Shown here: in pieces, positions 16,901-25,098 of the stretch
Layout of the letters: every line of letters starts with the position of its first letter
Numbering within the stretch: the stretch's first letter is position 1
Assembly (NCBI RefSeq): GCF_029051645.1
Contig: NZ_JAACFS010000001.1
Coordinates: 682,001-746,000, forward strand
From: Bradyrhizobium sp. CSA112
Lineage (GTDB): Bacteria; Pseudomonadota; Alphaproteobacteria; Rhizobiales; Xanthobacteraceae
Length of the DNA: 64,000 nt
Direction: 5' to 3'
Made by a program: the position numbers and the translations under genes
Notes under the pieces: generated by a model
The model's database searches: none
Told to the model about the DNA's origin: nothing
Seen by the model: only the letters and a program-made list of their open reading frames with translations

Positions 16901-17100
16901 TGGTCCTGAAGCTCTCAGCGCATGAGTGCCAGCGCGTCGCGGATATCCGTGAGGCCGCGCTGTGTCTATGGCCGAATTGCACAGTAGAAATCGCTGCTTC
17001 GCATCTCGAATGTTATCTGACCATCTCACCTGTGCCTGCAGACTTCTCAAATACACAGGCCCTAATGGTATTCGGGGTCTATCCAGTCTACCGTGATTGA
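16897..17100 (+). CDS. Small hypothetical protein
   Basis: 67 residues (MMVLKLSAHECQRV to VFGVYPVYRD). Its ATG overlaps the stop of the small membrane protein. Composition is protein-like with no motif I recognise. Confidence 0.4.
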   Translation: MMVLKLSAHECQRVADIREAALCLWPNCTVEIAASHLECYLTISPVPADFSNTQALMVFGVYPVYRD

Positions 17101-17206
17101 ACGGAATGTCTGGGAGATGGGCTCGGCCTACATTTGACCAACGCCAGAAATGGTCGAAAGCGCCGCATCTACATCCGGGATCAAACACTTTGCGTCTGAT
17201 CGCCTG

Positions 17207-17222
17207 CCTTTACACAAGAGGC
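17207..17222 (+). repeat. Island plus-strand repeat, copy 2
   Basis: CCTTTACACAAGAGGC, exact consensus copy in an intergenic gap. Confidence 0.5.
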
Positions 17223-17592
17223 ACGTGCGCTAGACGGAATGGCACCAAGCGAATGTCTGGCAACGAGCGCCTGAAATGCGGTGACGTATTCTTGCTCCGA
17301 TCAGGATGCGGTGGCCGGGAGGCGAGACGCCTTTGTCGCTGGCGAGGCAGGCTCTGAAGTTCGTGAAGGGACCTCTAGGGTCCTCCCGGCTCAGGCGATT
17401 TGAAAAACGTTTGCTCAAATCGATTTCAAAAAGTCGGTCTAAATCCGGCGTTGTTGTTAGATCGAACAGCGATGAGAAAACCGCCCGAGGGCCGGGGGTA
17501 CTTTTGGGGAATTGTGGCAGAGCAGGTCAGATTGTGGCGGCACGGAAGGCACTTCGGAAGTGACGCCAGTGGGTTAAGCGGAAACTCGACTA

Positions 17593-17608
17593 CCTTTACA
17601 CAGGAGGC
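17593..17608 (+). repeat. Island plus-strand repeat, copy 3
   Basis: CCTTTACACAGGAGGC, one base from consensus, 25 bp before the end of the minus-strand GYF gene. Confidence 0.5.
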
Positions 17609-17632
17609 GGTCTGGATACCGCGTCGCGCACG

Positions 17633-18436
17633 TCAGACAACGAGAGGTGCGGCTTCTTCCTTTCGCTTGTGCCGACTTGCTTTCACAATGGCGTAGATGG
17701 CCAATCCAATGCCGAGCGCTCGGAGTACAATGTGCATTCCAGCTGCAGCCGCGCTGGCCTTCGCGAACTCATCGAAGAGCACGACATTGGCGCCAAGCGC
17801 GATGGTTTGATACAGCAACACGCATACGCATACCGCAACGGACTGCGCACGCATCCCCCACACTGTCAAACCAATAACGATACACAGATCGAAGAGGAAC
17901 GTAAAAAGCTCTGGGTCCGGCTTGTCTGTGGTAAAGAGTGTCACGTGCCCGATGGCCATCCAAAGCGTCTGCCCGACGAGCACGCCAAGCATCCACGCAA
18001 TGTAGTCCCGCATTTTCGCCTTTGTCAGAGCCCAGACTGACAAAGCCATAAGTAGGACCGGCATCCAGTAGACGCCACCGAGCGACTTGGCCATCACTAC
18101 GCTAAACACCGCGATACCGACCACTCCTATTGTGCCCGTCCAACCGCGTTGCTTGTCCTCAGTCTGCACACCTTGCCGATACTCAGGTGATAGCGGCGGC
18201 ACATGTCGCCGTGCAGTCGCTGGCGGAACAACAGGCCTTTGCGGGAGCGGAGGAGGCCCACTGACTGCTGCGGCAAGCTCTGGCACCGATCCGGCCTCCA
18301 CCCAATCTTGGAAGCCACGTTGCCATACGAGAATACGAGAAGCGTCCCTTCGTGCTCTGAGAGCCTTGTGAAGCTCATCAAGCCCAATTGGCCCAACTGA
18401 ATTGCCTGCTTCCGCGTAGTACCAGCCGTGTGACAT
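17633..18436 (-). CDS. GYF-domain (DUF4339) membrane protein
   Basis: 267 residues starting MSHGWYYAEAGNSVGPIGLDEL, the start of a GYF_2 domain (residues about 1-60, with ILVWQRGFQDWVEAG). A proline-rich linker (GPPPLPQRPVVPP) is followed by about six membrane helices from residue 95 to 255. GYF_2 domains bind proline-rich peptides. The role here is unknown. The start chosen leaves 51 bp of upstream open frame unused, as that part has no GYF similarity. Confidence 0.8.
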   Translation of the reverse strand: MSHGWYYAEAGNSVGPIGLDELHKALRARRDASRILVWQRGFQDWVEAGSVPELAAAVSGPPPLPQRPVVPPATARRHVPPLSPEYRQGVQTEDKQRGWTGTIGVVGIAVFSVVMAKSLGGVYWMPVLLMALSVWALTKAKMRDYIAWMLGVLVGQTLWMAIGHVTLFTTDKPDPELFTFLFDLCIVIGLTVWGMRAQSVAVCVCVLLYQTIALGANVVLFDEFAKASAAAAGMHIVLRALGIGLAIYAIVKASRHKRKEEAAPLVV

Positions 18437-18675
18437 GTCATGCTCCCCAGCGAGCAAAACTATTCCGCAACCCCTAAGGGCACGCAAGAGGCTGCACCTA
18501 CGAATGAGGGAAAAACAGGTCTTAGTTGTGGAGGAACAGTTAGTTAAGCGATTACTCGACCACTATTGGGGAAGGGCGTCACATGCACCACCTCAACGTG
18601 GGTCAGGAATATGCGCGCGCTTAGTCAGCGGAGAGGGGCGCAAGAAGACTTTTTAATCCAAACTCAGAGCGTTAA

Positions 18676-19017
18676 GCAATCCAGCACGTACCTATACACA
18701 AGAGGCTCACTCACTCGCCGCGCGCCTCGCACCACAAGGACCGACATTTTTCTTCCAAGCACTTCAACGCCTTCCTCCGAGCCTGCACAAGCGCCAGCGA
18801 GCTTCACAAGCTCCATAGCGTCCTCAAAGCCGGATGGACCGAAGACGACTTAGCCGACTTCGCCCGCTGGCATTTCGGCACACCCTTCATCGGCCTGAGC
18901 AAACGGAAGCTCATGGCCGCCATCAACTCAGCGCTGTCACGAGATTTCTTCGCCCGTGGCTTCCTAAAGGAACGCGAGCAACGGCCGGTCTCTCTGCACG
19001 CATCGCGTATCAAATAA
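18676..19017 (+). pseudogene. Protein-like frame without a start codon
   Basis: The frame after the stop at 18673 reads well from about 18740 (FNAFLRACTSASELHKL, VLKAGWTEDDLADFARWHFG, then SRDFFARGFLKERE) and ends at 19017. There is no ATG, GTG or TTG before ATG 18913. The first part has the look of a real small protein, so either an upstream frameshift or a non-standard start is present. A decayed copy lies at 23795-23975. Function unknown. Confidence 0.45.
18691..18706 (+). repeat. Island plus-strand repeat, copy 4
   Basis: CCTATACACAAGAGGC, just upstream of the start-less frame and the 91-residue protein. Confidence 0.5.
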
Positions 19018-19036
19018 CTCAAACACAAAATCACCA

Positions 19037-19312
19037 ATGACCCATCAACCCGACCTACGGACTTCGTTCCAGTATCTTCGCTCCGTGTGCCGCGACTTAT
19101 CCGAACGCATGGTGCTTGGCAGCGCCTTCCGAAACGGATGGAGCGCGGCGGCACTCACTGACCTCGCTGAAGGCTTCAGAGGGGGCCGATACGGCACCAC
19201 CATCAAGCCAAAGGAGTATGCCTATCAGCGCACCATTCAAATCGCATCAGAGCGACTATATGATGCTCGGGAGCCCTATTGGCTTATGAAGAAACGGGAG
19301 GCCAATGCGTAG
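19037..19312 (+). CDS. Hypothetical protein
   Basis: 91 residues (MTHQPDLRTSFQYLRS to YWLMKKREANA). Charged and helical with no membrane segment. It starts 19 bp after the preceding frame, so the two may form one transcript. I do not recognise the family. Confidence 0.6.
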   Translation: MTHQPDLRTSFQYLRSVCRDLSERMVLGSAFRNGWSAAALTDLAEGFRGGRYGTTIKPKEYAYQRTIQIASERLYDAREPYWLMKKREANA

Positions 19313-19480
19313 ATGCCGTGGGACCGCTTTGCGGCATACTCCTCAACAAGCCGTACAGCATTGGTGGTTGGCAGGATGGATCACGTCCCCTGATTGTTCG
19401 AGATTCTTGAGAAATGCGCAAAGATGCCCGCGTGCCTACAGGCGGCTTTGTGAGTTGAGTTATTGCCAAAGCGTATTCAG

Positions 19481-20356
19481 ATGCCGGGGTTCATTAAGCC
19501 CCAGCTTGCAACGTTGAAGTCGAAGGCGCCGAAGGGCGACCAGTGGCTTCATGAAATCAAGTACGACGGCTACCGCATCCAAGTCCATGTCAACGGCGGC
19601 AGGAAGAAGGTCTACACCCGTAACGGACTGGACTGGACCAAGCGCTTCTCGACGATTGCCGGCGCTCTCGATATTCCTGGGCAAGCTATCATCGACGGCG
19701 AAGTGGTGGTCGTACATGAAGGCCGCACCAATTTCTCGAAACTGCAAGCAGAGCTGGCCGCGGGGAGGCAGGACAGATTGGTCTTCTACGCCTTTGACCT
19801 TCTCTGGCGTGACGGCGATATGCGCCGCCTTCCGCAAATCGGGCGCAAGCAAGCGCTGTTGGACCTTCTTGGCGAAAACGACATTGAGTCGCCGGTTCTC
19901 TATTCGGAGCATCTCACCGGGGACGGGCAGAAGGTGTTTGAGCACGCCGCAAAGTTGAACTGGGAAGGCGTCATCTCGAAGAACGCGAGCGCTCCGTATC
20001 GGTCGGAGAGGACAGAAGCCTGGCTGAAAGTGAAAACGGTCCAGCGCGAGAAATTCCCCGTGGTTGGCTTCGTGAAAGATCCCACCGGAGTAGCCGCCCT
20101 TTATCTCGGCAAGCAGGAAGGCAAGGAGTTGGTTTACATGGGGAAGGTCGGCACCGGCTGGTCCCGGACCGTCTCCAGCCAAATCCGCCGGCAGCTCGAT
20201 ACTGTGGTGAGCCCGAAGTCGAAGCTCACCAAACCTACCCGCAAGCCCAAGGCCACCTGGGTCGAACCGAAGTTTTTCGCAGATGTTGAGTACCGAGATA
20301 TCACTTCCGAAGGCTTGCTCCGGGCAAGCTCATTCAAGGGCCTCTCGCGCAAATGA
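19481..20356 (+). CDS. Stand-alone ATP-dependent DNA ligase, LigD ligase-domain type
   Basis: 291 residues from MPGFIKPQLATL. The nucleotidyltransferase motif I is EIKYDGYRI (Lys is the AMP-linked residue). IIDGEVVV, FYAFDLLW, WEGVISK and TEAWLKVK are motifs III to V. The C-terminal third is the OB domain (VVGFVKDPTG to SFKGLSRK). LigD polymerase and nuclease modules are absent. It seals nicks with ATP. A TTG start at 19463 would add six residues. The stop overlaps the start of a small Cys-rich gene (ATGA). Confidence 0.9.
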   Translation: MPGFIKPQLATLKSKAPKGDQWLHEIKYDGYRIQVHVNGGRKKVYTRNGLDWTKRFSTIAGALDIPGQAIIDGEVVVVHEGRTNFSKLQAELAAGRQDRLVFYAFDLLWRDGDMRRLPQIGRKQALLDLLGENDIESPVLYSEHLTGDGQKVFEHAAKLNWEGVISKNASAPYRSERTEAWLKVKTVQREKFPVVGFVKDPTGVAALYLGKQEGKELVYMGKVGTGWSRTVSSQIRRQLDTVVSPKSKLTKPTRKPKATWVEPKFFADVEYRDITSEGLLRASSFKGLSRK

Positions 20357-20535
20357 CTGATCCCAAATGCCCCGTCTGCTCCGGCATAGGGTGGGTTTGT
20401 GAAAACCACCCCAACCGCGCGTGGGACGAGGAGTTGGGCTGCCAGTGCGGTGCCGGAATGCCTTGCGAGTGCCAGCGGGCCAAGAGTCTTGAACAACCTG
20501 ACGTGAGCCAAGTCCTCGACGAGGTTAAGCCGTAG
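20353..20535 (+). CDS. Small Cys-rich protein, probable zinc-binding
   Basis: 60 residues with eight cysteines in pairs (CPVC, WVCENH, CQCGAGMPCEC), a likely zinc-ribbon layout. ATG overlaps the ligase stop by 4 bp, so it is translationally coupled with the ligase and may act with it. No enzyme motif. Confidence 0.7.
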   Translation: MTDPKCPVCSGIGWVCENHPNRAWDEELGCQCGAGMPCECQRAKSLEQPDVSQVLDEVKP

Positions 20536-20708
20536 TGCATTAGCGCCTGGCCTTACGACGATTGTAGGGGGGAGCGGTTGGTTGGCCTGAGCGGGATGCC
20601 CTCACGCCGGACCTTGCTGCCTATGGACGCAGTGGCCGCTGCATCTTGGGGCTATGACGCCCGTTGGCGCGTTGGCCTAGCAACGGAAACATTGGTTCAA
20701 TTAGGCGA

Positions 20709-22460
20709 TTAGATTTGCAGGCTCTGCCGACGCCACGCCTTAACAGCGTTCTCCGTGTCCGATTTTGGTTCTGCCTCGCTCCATCGGTCCCAAAACGCTA
20801 TCGTTTGGCTGTTGGGCTTCTTCTTGGGCTCGGCAACCCGAACCCGAGTCGGAAGTAGACTAGCATCGCCAACCACCAGTGCTTCACCGATATCCAATAT
20901 TGGCAGCAAATCACCGAAACTTCCAAGGCTGTCAGGCAAGAGCCGCGTTATCACGGATTGATCGTCGCCATTAGTAAGCCGCATGGCGATAACGTTGTTG
21001 CACTGGCTCAACACCGTCCGATTCACTTCAGCGGGACGTTGACTGATTACAACCAATCCCACTCCGTATTTGCGACCCTCCTTCGCGATACGCTCAAAAA
21101 TCTGAACCGAAACTGCATCGCCGCTATCGGCGGCAGCGCGTTCAGGAATATACAAATGCGCCTCGTCACATAGGAGGGCGATCGGATGCCGCTTGTCGGC
21201 CTGAGTCCATTGGTTCGTCGTGAAGATTAAGCGGGCCAATAAGCTCACCATCAGCGGCAGCACATCCGATGGCACTTCCGAAAAGTCGATGATCTTGATC
21301 CCGCCGCACTTACCTTTCTGCGATCCGCGTCCTCCTATGAGCTTGTGGACCATCGTCGGTAGCCATTCCATCTCCATACACTCGGCCGGAGGCTGAAACA
21401 GAAATCCAAGTCGCCGATCCTGGCGCTTTGACTCAAGACGAGCAATCAATCGACTAAGCTTGTCGAAATACGGTCCCTGCTTTTCCGTGCCAGTTTTCGC
21501 TCCTGGCACCATTTCTGAATTTACGTTTTCAAGCGCGGTAAATACAGCGTTGAGGTCAAACGGAACGGGGCTGTCAATTGTGAAGTTCGCCAATATATCC
21601 GCGTATTTCGGGTCGGCCAAAGCGGCGCGCTTCGCGGCTGTGATATGCCGCGTCATCATCATTGTCTGATTCGGCGCGTTCTCTTCGCTACGATCCACAA
21701 ACAGCGAAACAAGCGCCTCATATCCAAGCAACCAGTATGGAAGGTGCAGGACCCCATCGTCCATCCCCGATTTTTTCTCTATGTCTACAGGCCCCGCGAT
21801 GCGGATATGGCAAAACTCATCACCATCCAACGGCTTGTACTCGCCGTGTATGTCGAACAAAACGACATTCGCCTGCGGTAGCTGCGCTATCTGATCGAGC
21901 AGGCGCGCGGTGGTCCACGACTTGCCTGAGCCAGTGCTTCCGACAATAACGGCATGACGCTGAAAGAGTTTGTTTCCATTGAGAAATGCTTCAGCTTCGT
22001 CATCAAGCGTAAAAGTCCCGAGTGATAAGCGCGAGCCATCGCCTGAAACGTTAGAGATGACCTGCATGAACTTGGTAAGGCGCTCTCCTTCGAGTGAAAA
22101 GCAGTTGGCATCAATCTCAGGAACGGTCTCAAGGGTCCTGCGGAAAACATTGTCGGTCAGCCCGACCTTGTCCAGTAGAGTTCCTATCATTGTAATCTTT
22201 ACGAGATTATTTTCAGGCAGCGGCTGCTCCGGCAACGGATCTTCGTTTTCCACGATGGTACGCTCGTCGGCCCGCCTTGTGATTCTCGTAACAACGCCGA
22301 TCAAGTGTTGTCCAGCCTTACTGCTTTGCAAGACAGTTAGTCGATTGACCTGAATGCGACGGAGACGCTCGATATCGTCCACTCGTATGGTTACAGTGGC
22401 AGTGTCCACCGAAATAACACAACCAAGCGCTTCATTATCCTTGTATTCAAATAGGGACAT
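20709..22460 (-). CDS. herA: HerA-like hexameric ATPase of a SIR2-HerA defence pair
   Basis: 583 residues. The N-terminal HAS-barrel (LGCVISVDTATVTIRV) is followed by Walker A GSTGSGKSWT near residue 180, FDIHGEY, and Walker B ALLCDEAHLYIPE. SQRPAEV and a late arginine-rich stretch complete the HerA/FtsK fold. ATG 22460 is chosen over TTG 22466, because AGAGGA overlapping the upstream stop is seven bases away. The gene sits directly downstream of the SIR2 gene, the known arrangement of SIR2-HerA (Nezha-type) anti-phage systems, where the two proteins form one large NAD-degrading and DNA-acting complex. Confidence 0.92.
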   Translation of the reverse strand: MSLFEYKDNEALGCVISVDTATVTIRVDDIERLRRIQVNRLTVLQSSKAGQHLIGVVTRITRRADERTIVENEDPLPEQPLPENNLVKITMIGTLLDKVGLTDNVFRRTLETVPEIDANCFSLEGERLTKFMQVISNVSGDGSRLSLGTFTLDDEAEAFLNGNKLFQRHAVIVGSTGSGKSWTTARLLDQIAQLPQANVVLFDIHGEYKPLDGDEFCHIRIAGPVDIEKKSGMDDGVLHLPYWLLGYEALVSLFVDRSEENAPNQTMMMTRHITAAKRAALADPKYADILANFTIDSPVPFDLNAVFTALENVNSEMVPGAKTGTEKQGPYFDKLSRLIARLESKRQDRRLGFLFQPPAECMEMEWLPTMVHKLIGGRGSQKGKCGGIKIIDFSEVPSDVLPLMVSLLARLIFTTNQWTQADKRHPIALLCDEAHLYIPERAAADSGDAVSVQIFERIAKEGRKYGVGLVVISQRPAEVNRTVLSQCNNVIAMRLTNGDDQSVITRLLPDSLGSFGDLLPILDIGEALVVGDASLLPTRVRVAEPKKKPNSQTIAFWDRWSEAEPKSDTENAVKAWRRQSLQI

Positions 22461-22470
22461 AGCCAATCCT

Positions 22471-23505
22471 CTAGGTCACGAGCGTCATGAAGCCATCTAG
22501 CGACCAATAATTTTTGTAAGCTATTTCGAGACCTGAGGGATGCTCGTGGGTGTAAGCTCGCGTCCCTTCCGCAGCTTCTTCGAAAGCCAGATAGCTCGTG
22601 CCAGCCTTCGACTTCAAAAACGCCTTTGCTTCGTCCGTCAGAACCCGTGCCAACACGGTGATAGGGACATTCGTCTGACGACAGCGCTCCACAAGCTTGG
22701 GTTCGATATGAGTATCTCTGAACCCAAATCCCACGCATACATATCCTTCCGCATGTTCCAAGACGCGGTCGGCACCCTGGATTGCTGATCGGAACGGCTC
22801 ATCATGCGTGCGCTGAAATTTGCTAACGCCGGGTGAGACAATCAGGGGTATCAGCGTCGGCGGGGGCACTTCAAACAGAGGCGCGGAAACTGTTGTCCCG
22901 TCTTTTCGTTCGAACCAGTCCAACGATCCGTGTACCTTCCATATGCGCACAGTCCGGGCAATCTTAGCACCCCGATAGACCGTTACACGGTCAGTCCCTT
23001 CCCTCGTCTGTATATATCCCGGCACAAACCCCGTTGAGTGAGCCAAACCGGCGCTGTCGCTTGCGTATTCGGCGACACGATCATAGTTGGTCGTGACGAC
23101 GCTAATTGTTGTCTGGCTGCTCTGAAATAGCCTTTGGAAGAGCTTGCTAACTGGAAAAATTTCAGTGCCGACCAATGCACGAAGGTAAACTTCTCGATCC
23201 TTGAGGTTGATACATTTCCATGTAGCCTGGATAATCTTTGTGACGAGCGAGGCTGGCAAGGTCGTGTGCGTCAGCGCTTTTTCGAGATGATCGCCAGCCT
23301 TGAGAGCATCCTGCACTGCCTGCCAGGCGCTATCCTCTTCCGGGTTGGTAGTATGAATGCTTGCGACCAGAGCAGCCTGAAGTTCGGACATGCCCGGCAG
23401 ACCGTGAGGGAGGGACGCGCCACTGCCCAAAATAACAACCGGATTGCTGGCAAAGCATTTTTGGGCCAACCTCGCTACCATTTCCGCTGCGGTCGTTATT
23501 TCCAC
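22471..23505 (-). CDS. SIR2-domain NAD-hydrolase-type defence protein
   Basis: 344 residues. SIR2 motifs in order: ILGSGASLPHGLPG (NAD loop, residue about 25), TTNYDRV near 137 (Asn), WKVHGSLDW near 190 (catalytic His), VCVGFGFRD near 275. These match SIR2 proteins of phage defence, which use up cellular NAD rather than deacetylate. The GTG start has a purine-rich stretch upstream. It forms a two-gene operon with HerA, ten bases apart. Confidence 0.92.
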   Translation of the reverse strand: MEITTAAEMVARLAQKCFASNPVVILGSGASLPHGLPGMSELQAALVASIHTTNPEEDSAWQAVQDALKAGDHLEKALTHTTLPASLVTKIIQATWKCINLKDREVYLRALVGTEIFPVSKLFQRLFQSSQTTISVVTTNYDRVAEYASDSAGLAHSTGFVPGYIQTREGTDRVTVYRGAKIARTVRIWKVHGSLDWFERKDGTTVSAPLFEVPPPTLIPLIVSPGVSKFQRTHDEPFRSAIQGADRVLEHAEGYVCVGFGFRDTHIEPKLVERCRQTNVPITVLARVLTDEAKAFLKSKAGTSYLAFEEAAEGTRAYTHEHPSGLEIAYKNYWSLDGFMTLVT

Positions 23506-23657
23506 TGTTCAACCCCGGTTGTGTCTAACCATTACCGCACGTCTAATGATTCGAGGCAAAATTGATTGCCTCCGCGTCAAAAGCTAGTGGTTTTGGCTAA
23601 AGGCCGTTGCAGGCATTTTGGGGAACAGAAGCAGCGACTTAGGCTGCTGAACTGACG

Positions 23658-23674
23658 CCTCTACACCAAGAGGG
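23658..23674 (+). repeat. Island plus-strand repeat, copy 5
   Basis: CCTCTACACCAAGAGGG, consensus with one inserted C. A weaker look-alike (CCTATACTCCGAATGGG) begins near 23729. Confidence 0.4.
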
Positions 23675-23690
23675 GGCTTTTTGGTTTTTT
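23666..23690 (+). terminator. Possible rho-independent terminator
   Basis: CCAAGA and TTTTTGG can pair around GGGGGC and are followed by a run of six T. No live plus-strand gene precedes it, so it may be left over from a lost gene. Confidence 0.35.
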
Positions 23691-23794
23691 GGGTAGGGCA
23701 CAGCAGCGGGTAAAGCCTGTAACCGTGCTCCTATACTCCGAATGGGAAGCGAGCAGAAACCTATCCACCCTCACGACTACTCACCATCTTCGCG

Positions 23795-23975
23795 CCTGTG
23801 ACGGCGGCGCCCACGAGCTTCAAAAGCTCTAAAGCGTGCTCAAGGCCGGATGGACTGAGACGAGCTTGCCGTCGGCTGCGCCGGTAAGTCCCGCGGGCCA
23901 TGAGACCAAGGCACCTCACCGCAGTGACTAACACGTGACTGCTTCGTAGGTCGCTTCTTGAAAACTCCCGCGCTG
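23795..23975 (+). pseudogene. Decayed copy of the 18780-18990 frame
   Basis: CGAGCTTCAAAAGCTC, GTGCTCAAGGCCGGATGGAC and, later, GTCGCTTCTTGAAAAC line up with the frame at 18676-19017. Stops and indels break any reading. Both copies have a repeat-family element upstream. Confidence 0.5.
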
Positions 23976-24200
23976 CCGTGTCACCGAGGCCGCGTTGAAG
24001 CGCACCGAATGTCTGCTGCCGTTGCTGTTGGTCCTACCGAAAGCTGACAAGTTAAGGCAGCCGGCCGGAACTGGGCGAATATGGAATGTCCGCTGTTAGG
24101 CAATCAGCGGAAATCACGAATGCGCCGTTGGCCTTAAGTTGTTGACTCGTTTCCGACATGCGCCAAGAGATTGGCGCGAGTAGTGCTGGCGCCGTCCTTG

Positions 24201-24560
24201 TCACCACAACAGGCGATTCAAGAGGCGCTCTGGGTCCTGCTCGAACGACTGCTTGCAGTGCGGACATCGGCAAAAACTGAAAACTTGACCTTTGTATTCA
24301 AGCTCGACTGTGGATGCGAGCGGTATTTCGCCAAGGCACGCGGGGCAAATCGCAATTTGATCGACTCTGCGTTCGTACTCCTGCAACAGCCTTCTGGAGT
24401 CGGCGGCAAACACATCGACGCAACCCTGGCAACAGAATAGATACTCCCGCCCGTTGTAGCGATGCGCGAGAACCTTATCCTTGCCGATGTCCAACCTCAC
24501 AAGTGAGCATCCACACGCCGCACAAATCGGTGTCCTTGGGGGAGTGTTGATGGGCATCAT
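24201..24560 (-). CDS. Cys-rich metal-binding (TRASH/YHS-like) protein in the mer operon
   Basis: 119 residues. Cysteine groups are CAACGC, then LFCCQGCVDVF, CPACLG and FCRCPHCK, an arrangement like TRASH-type or heavy-metal sensing zinc domains. It lies 7 bp downstream of the GDCCVxC gene on the same strand, the last gene of a mer operon. Two adjacent ATGs are possible; the second (24557) has better spacing from GAGGA. It probably binds mercury or another thiophilic metal. Confidence 0.65.
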   Translation of the reverse strand: MMPINTPPRTPICAACGCSLVRLDIGKDKVLAHRYNGREYLFCCQGCVDVFAADSRRLLQEYERRVDQIAICPACLGEIPLASTVELEYKGQVFSFCRCPHCKQSFEQDPERLLNRLLW

Positions 24561-24567
24561 AGTTCCT

Positions 24568-24795
24568 CTAGCGCCCGCAGCAGGAAGCCTCGCCCGCTTC
24601 ACCGGAACGCTCGGCCTGGATCGGCGGACACGGTACCGAGCCATAGGAGCAGAACACGCAACAATCACCCGACTTGGGCTTTAGCTTTGTGCCGCAGCCG
24701 GTGCATTCATAGAAGAACTGACAGGCATCGGTCGGCATGGTCTCCGTTTTCGCGACAGAGCAGTGCGGACAGGTGATGGTCGATTGAAGAAGCAT
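24568..24795 (-). CDS. GDCCVxC-motif protein
   Basis: 75 residues: ITCPHC, CTGCGT, GDCCVFCSYG and a terminal CC. This small Cys-rich family accompanies mercury genes in many bacteria. In some relatives selenocysteine replaces a Cys in this motif; here it is all Cys. It starts 4 bp after merP. Confidence 0.8.
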   Translation of the reverse strand: MLLQSTITCPHCSVAKTETMPTDACQFFYECTGCGTKLKPKSGDCCVFCSYGSVPCPPIQAERSGEAGEASCCGR

Positions 24796-24799
24796 CGGA

Positions 24800-25084
24800 T
24801 CAGCTCTTGGGTGCGGACGGATAACCGGCCTGGGTGGTGGCCGAGGTCAGTTGGTTTACATCGGCCGTGGCATCGTCATAGACGATCGTTGCCGTCTTGT
24901 CCTTGTAGGACACCGCAACCTTGGCCACACCCGGAACCGCTTCCAGGCTTCCTTTGACGATGGAGGGGCATGACGCGCAGTACATGTTTTTCACAGCCAA
25001 TGTGATCGTTTTCTCGCCAGCCATGGCCGTTGGCGCGGCGAAAATGGTGACGACGAAGGCGGCGAAGGCGAGAACCTTGTTCAT
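24800..25084 (-). CDS. merP: Periplasmic mercury-binding protein MerP
   Basis: 94 residues. The signal peptide (FAAFVVTIFAAPTAMAG) precedes an HMA domain with MYCASCP, the two-cysteine Hg(II) site, and ends GYPSAPKS. MerP passes Hg(II) to MerT. An alternative ATG at 25102 overlaps the merT stop (ATGA), so translation could start there. In this strain its partner merT is frameshifted. Confidence 0.9.
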   Translation of the reverse strand: MNKVLAFAAFVVTIFAAPTAMAGEKTITLAVKNMYCASCPSIVKGSLEAVPGVAKVAVSYKDKTATIVYDDATADVNQLTSATTQAGYPSAPKS

Positions 25085-25098
25085 GGGGAAGTTTCCGA

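Larger units (their letters stand above)
17101..17632. other. Non-coding island gap with two repeat copies
   Basis: About 530 bp without a convincing gene. It holds CCTTTACACAAGAGGC (17207-17222) and CCTTTACACAGGAGGC (17593-17608). The second follows TTAAGCGGAAACTCGAC, which resembles 18552-18567 (TTAAGCGATTACTCGAC). Confidence 0.5.
23506..24200. other. Gene-poor, decayed island stretch
   Basis: About 700 bp without a sound gene. It holds repeat copy 5 (23658), a terminator-like hairpin and a degenerate copy of 18780-18990. Several short frames here are not protein-like. Confidence 0.55.

Noticed and set aside
19305..19517. 70-codon frame before the DNA ligase
   Set aside because: Arg/Cys/Trp-rich reading overlapping both neighbours; no ribosome site.
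24568..24795. Selenoprotein (GDCCVxU type)
   Set aside because: The motif is all Cys, with no in-frame TGA or SECIS-like hairpin.
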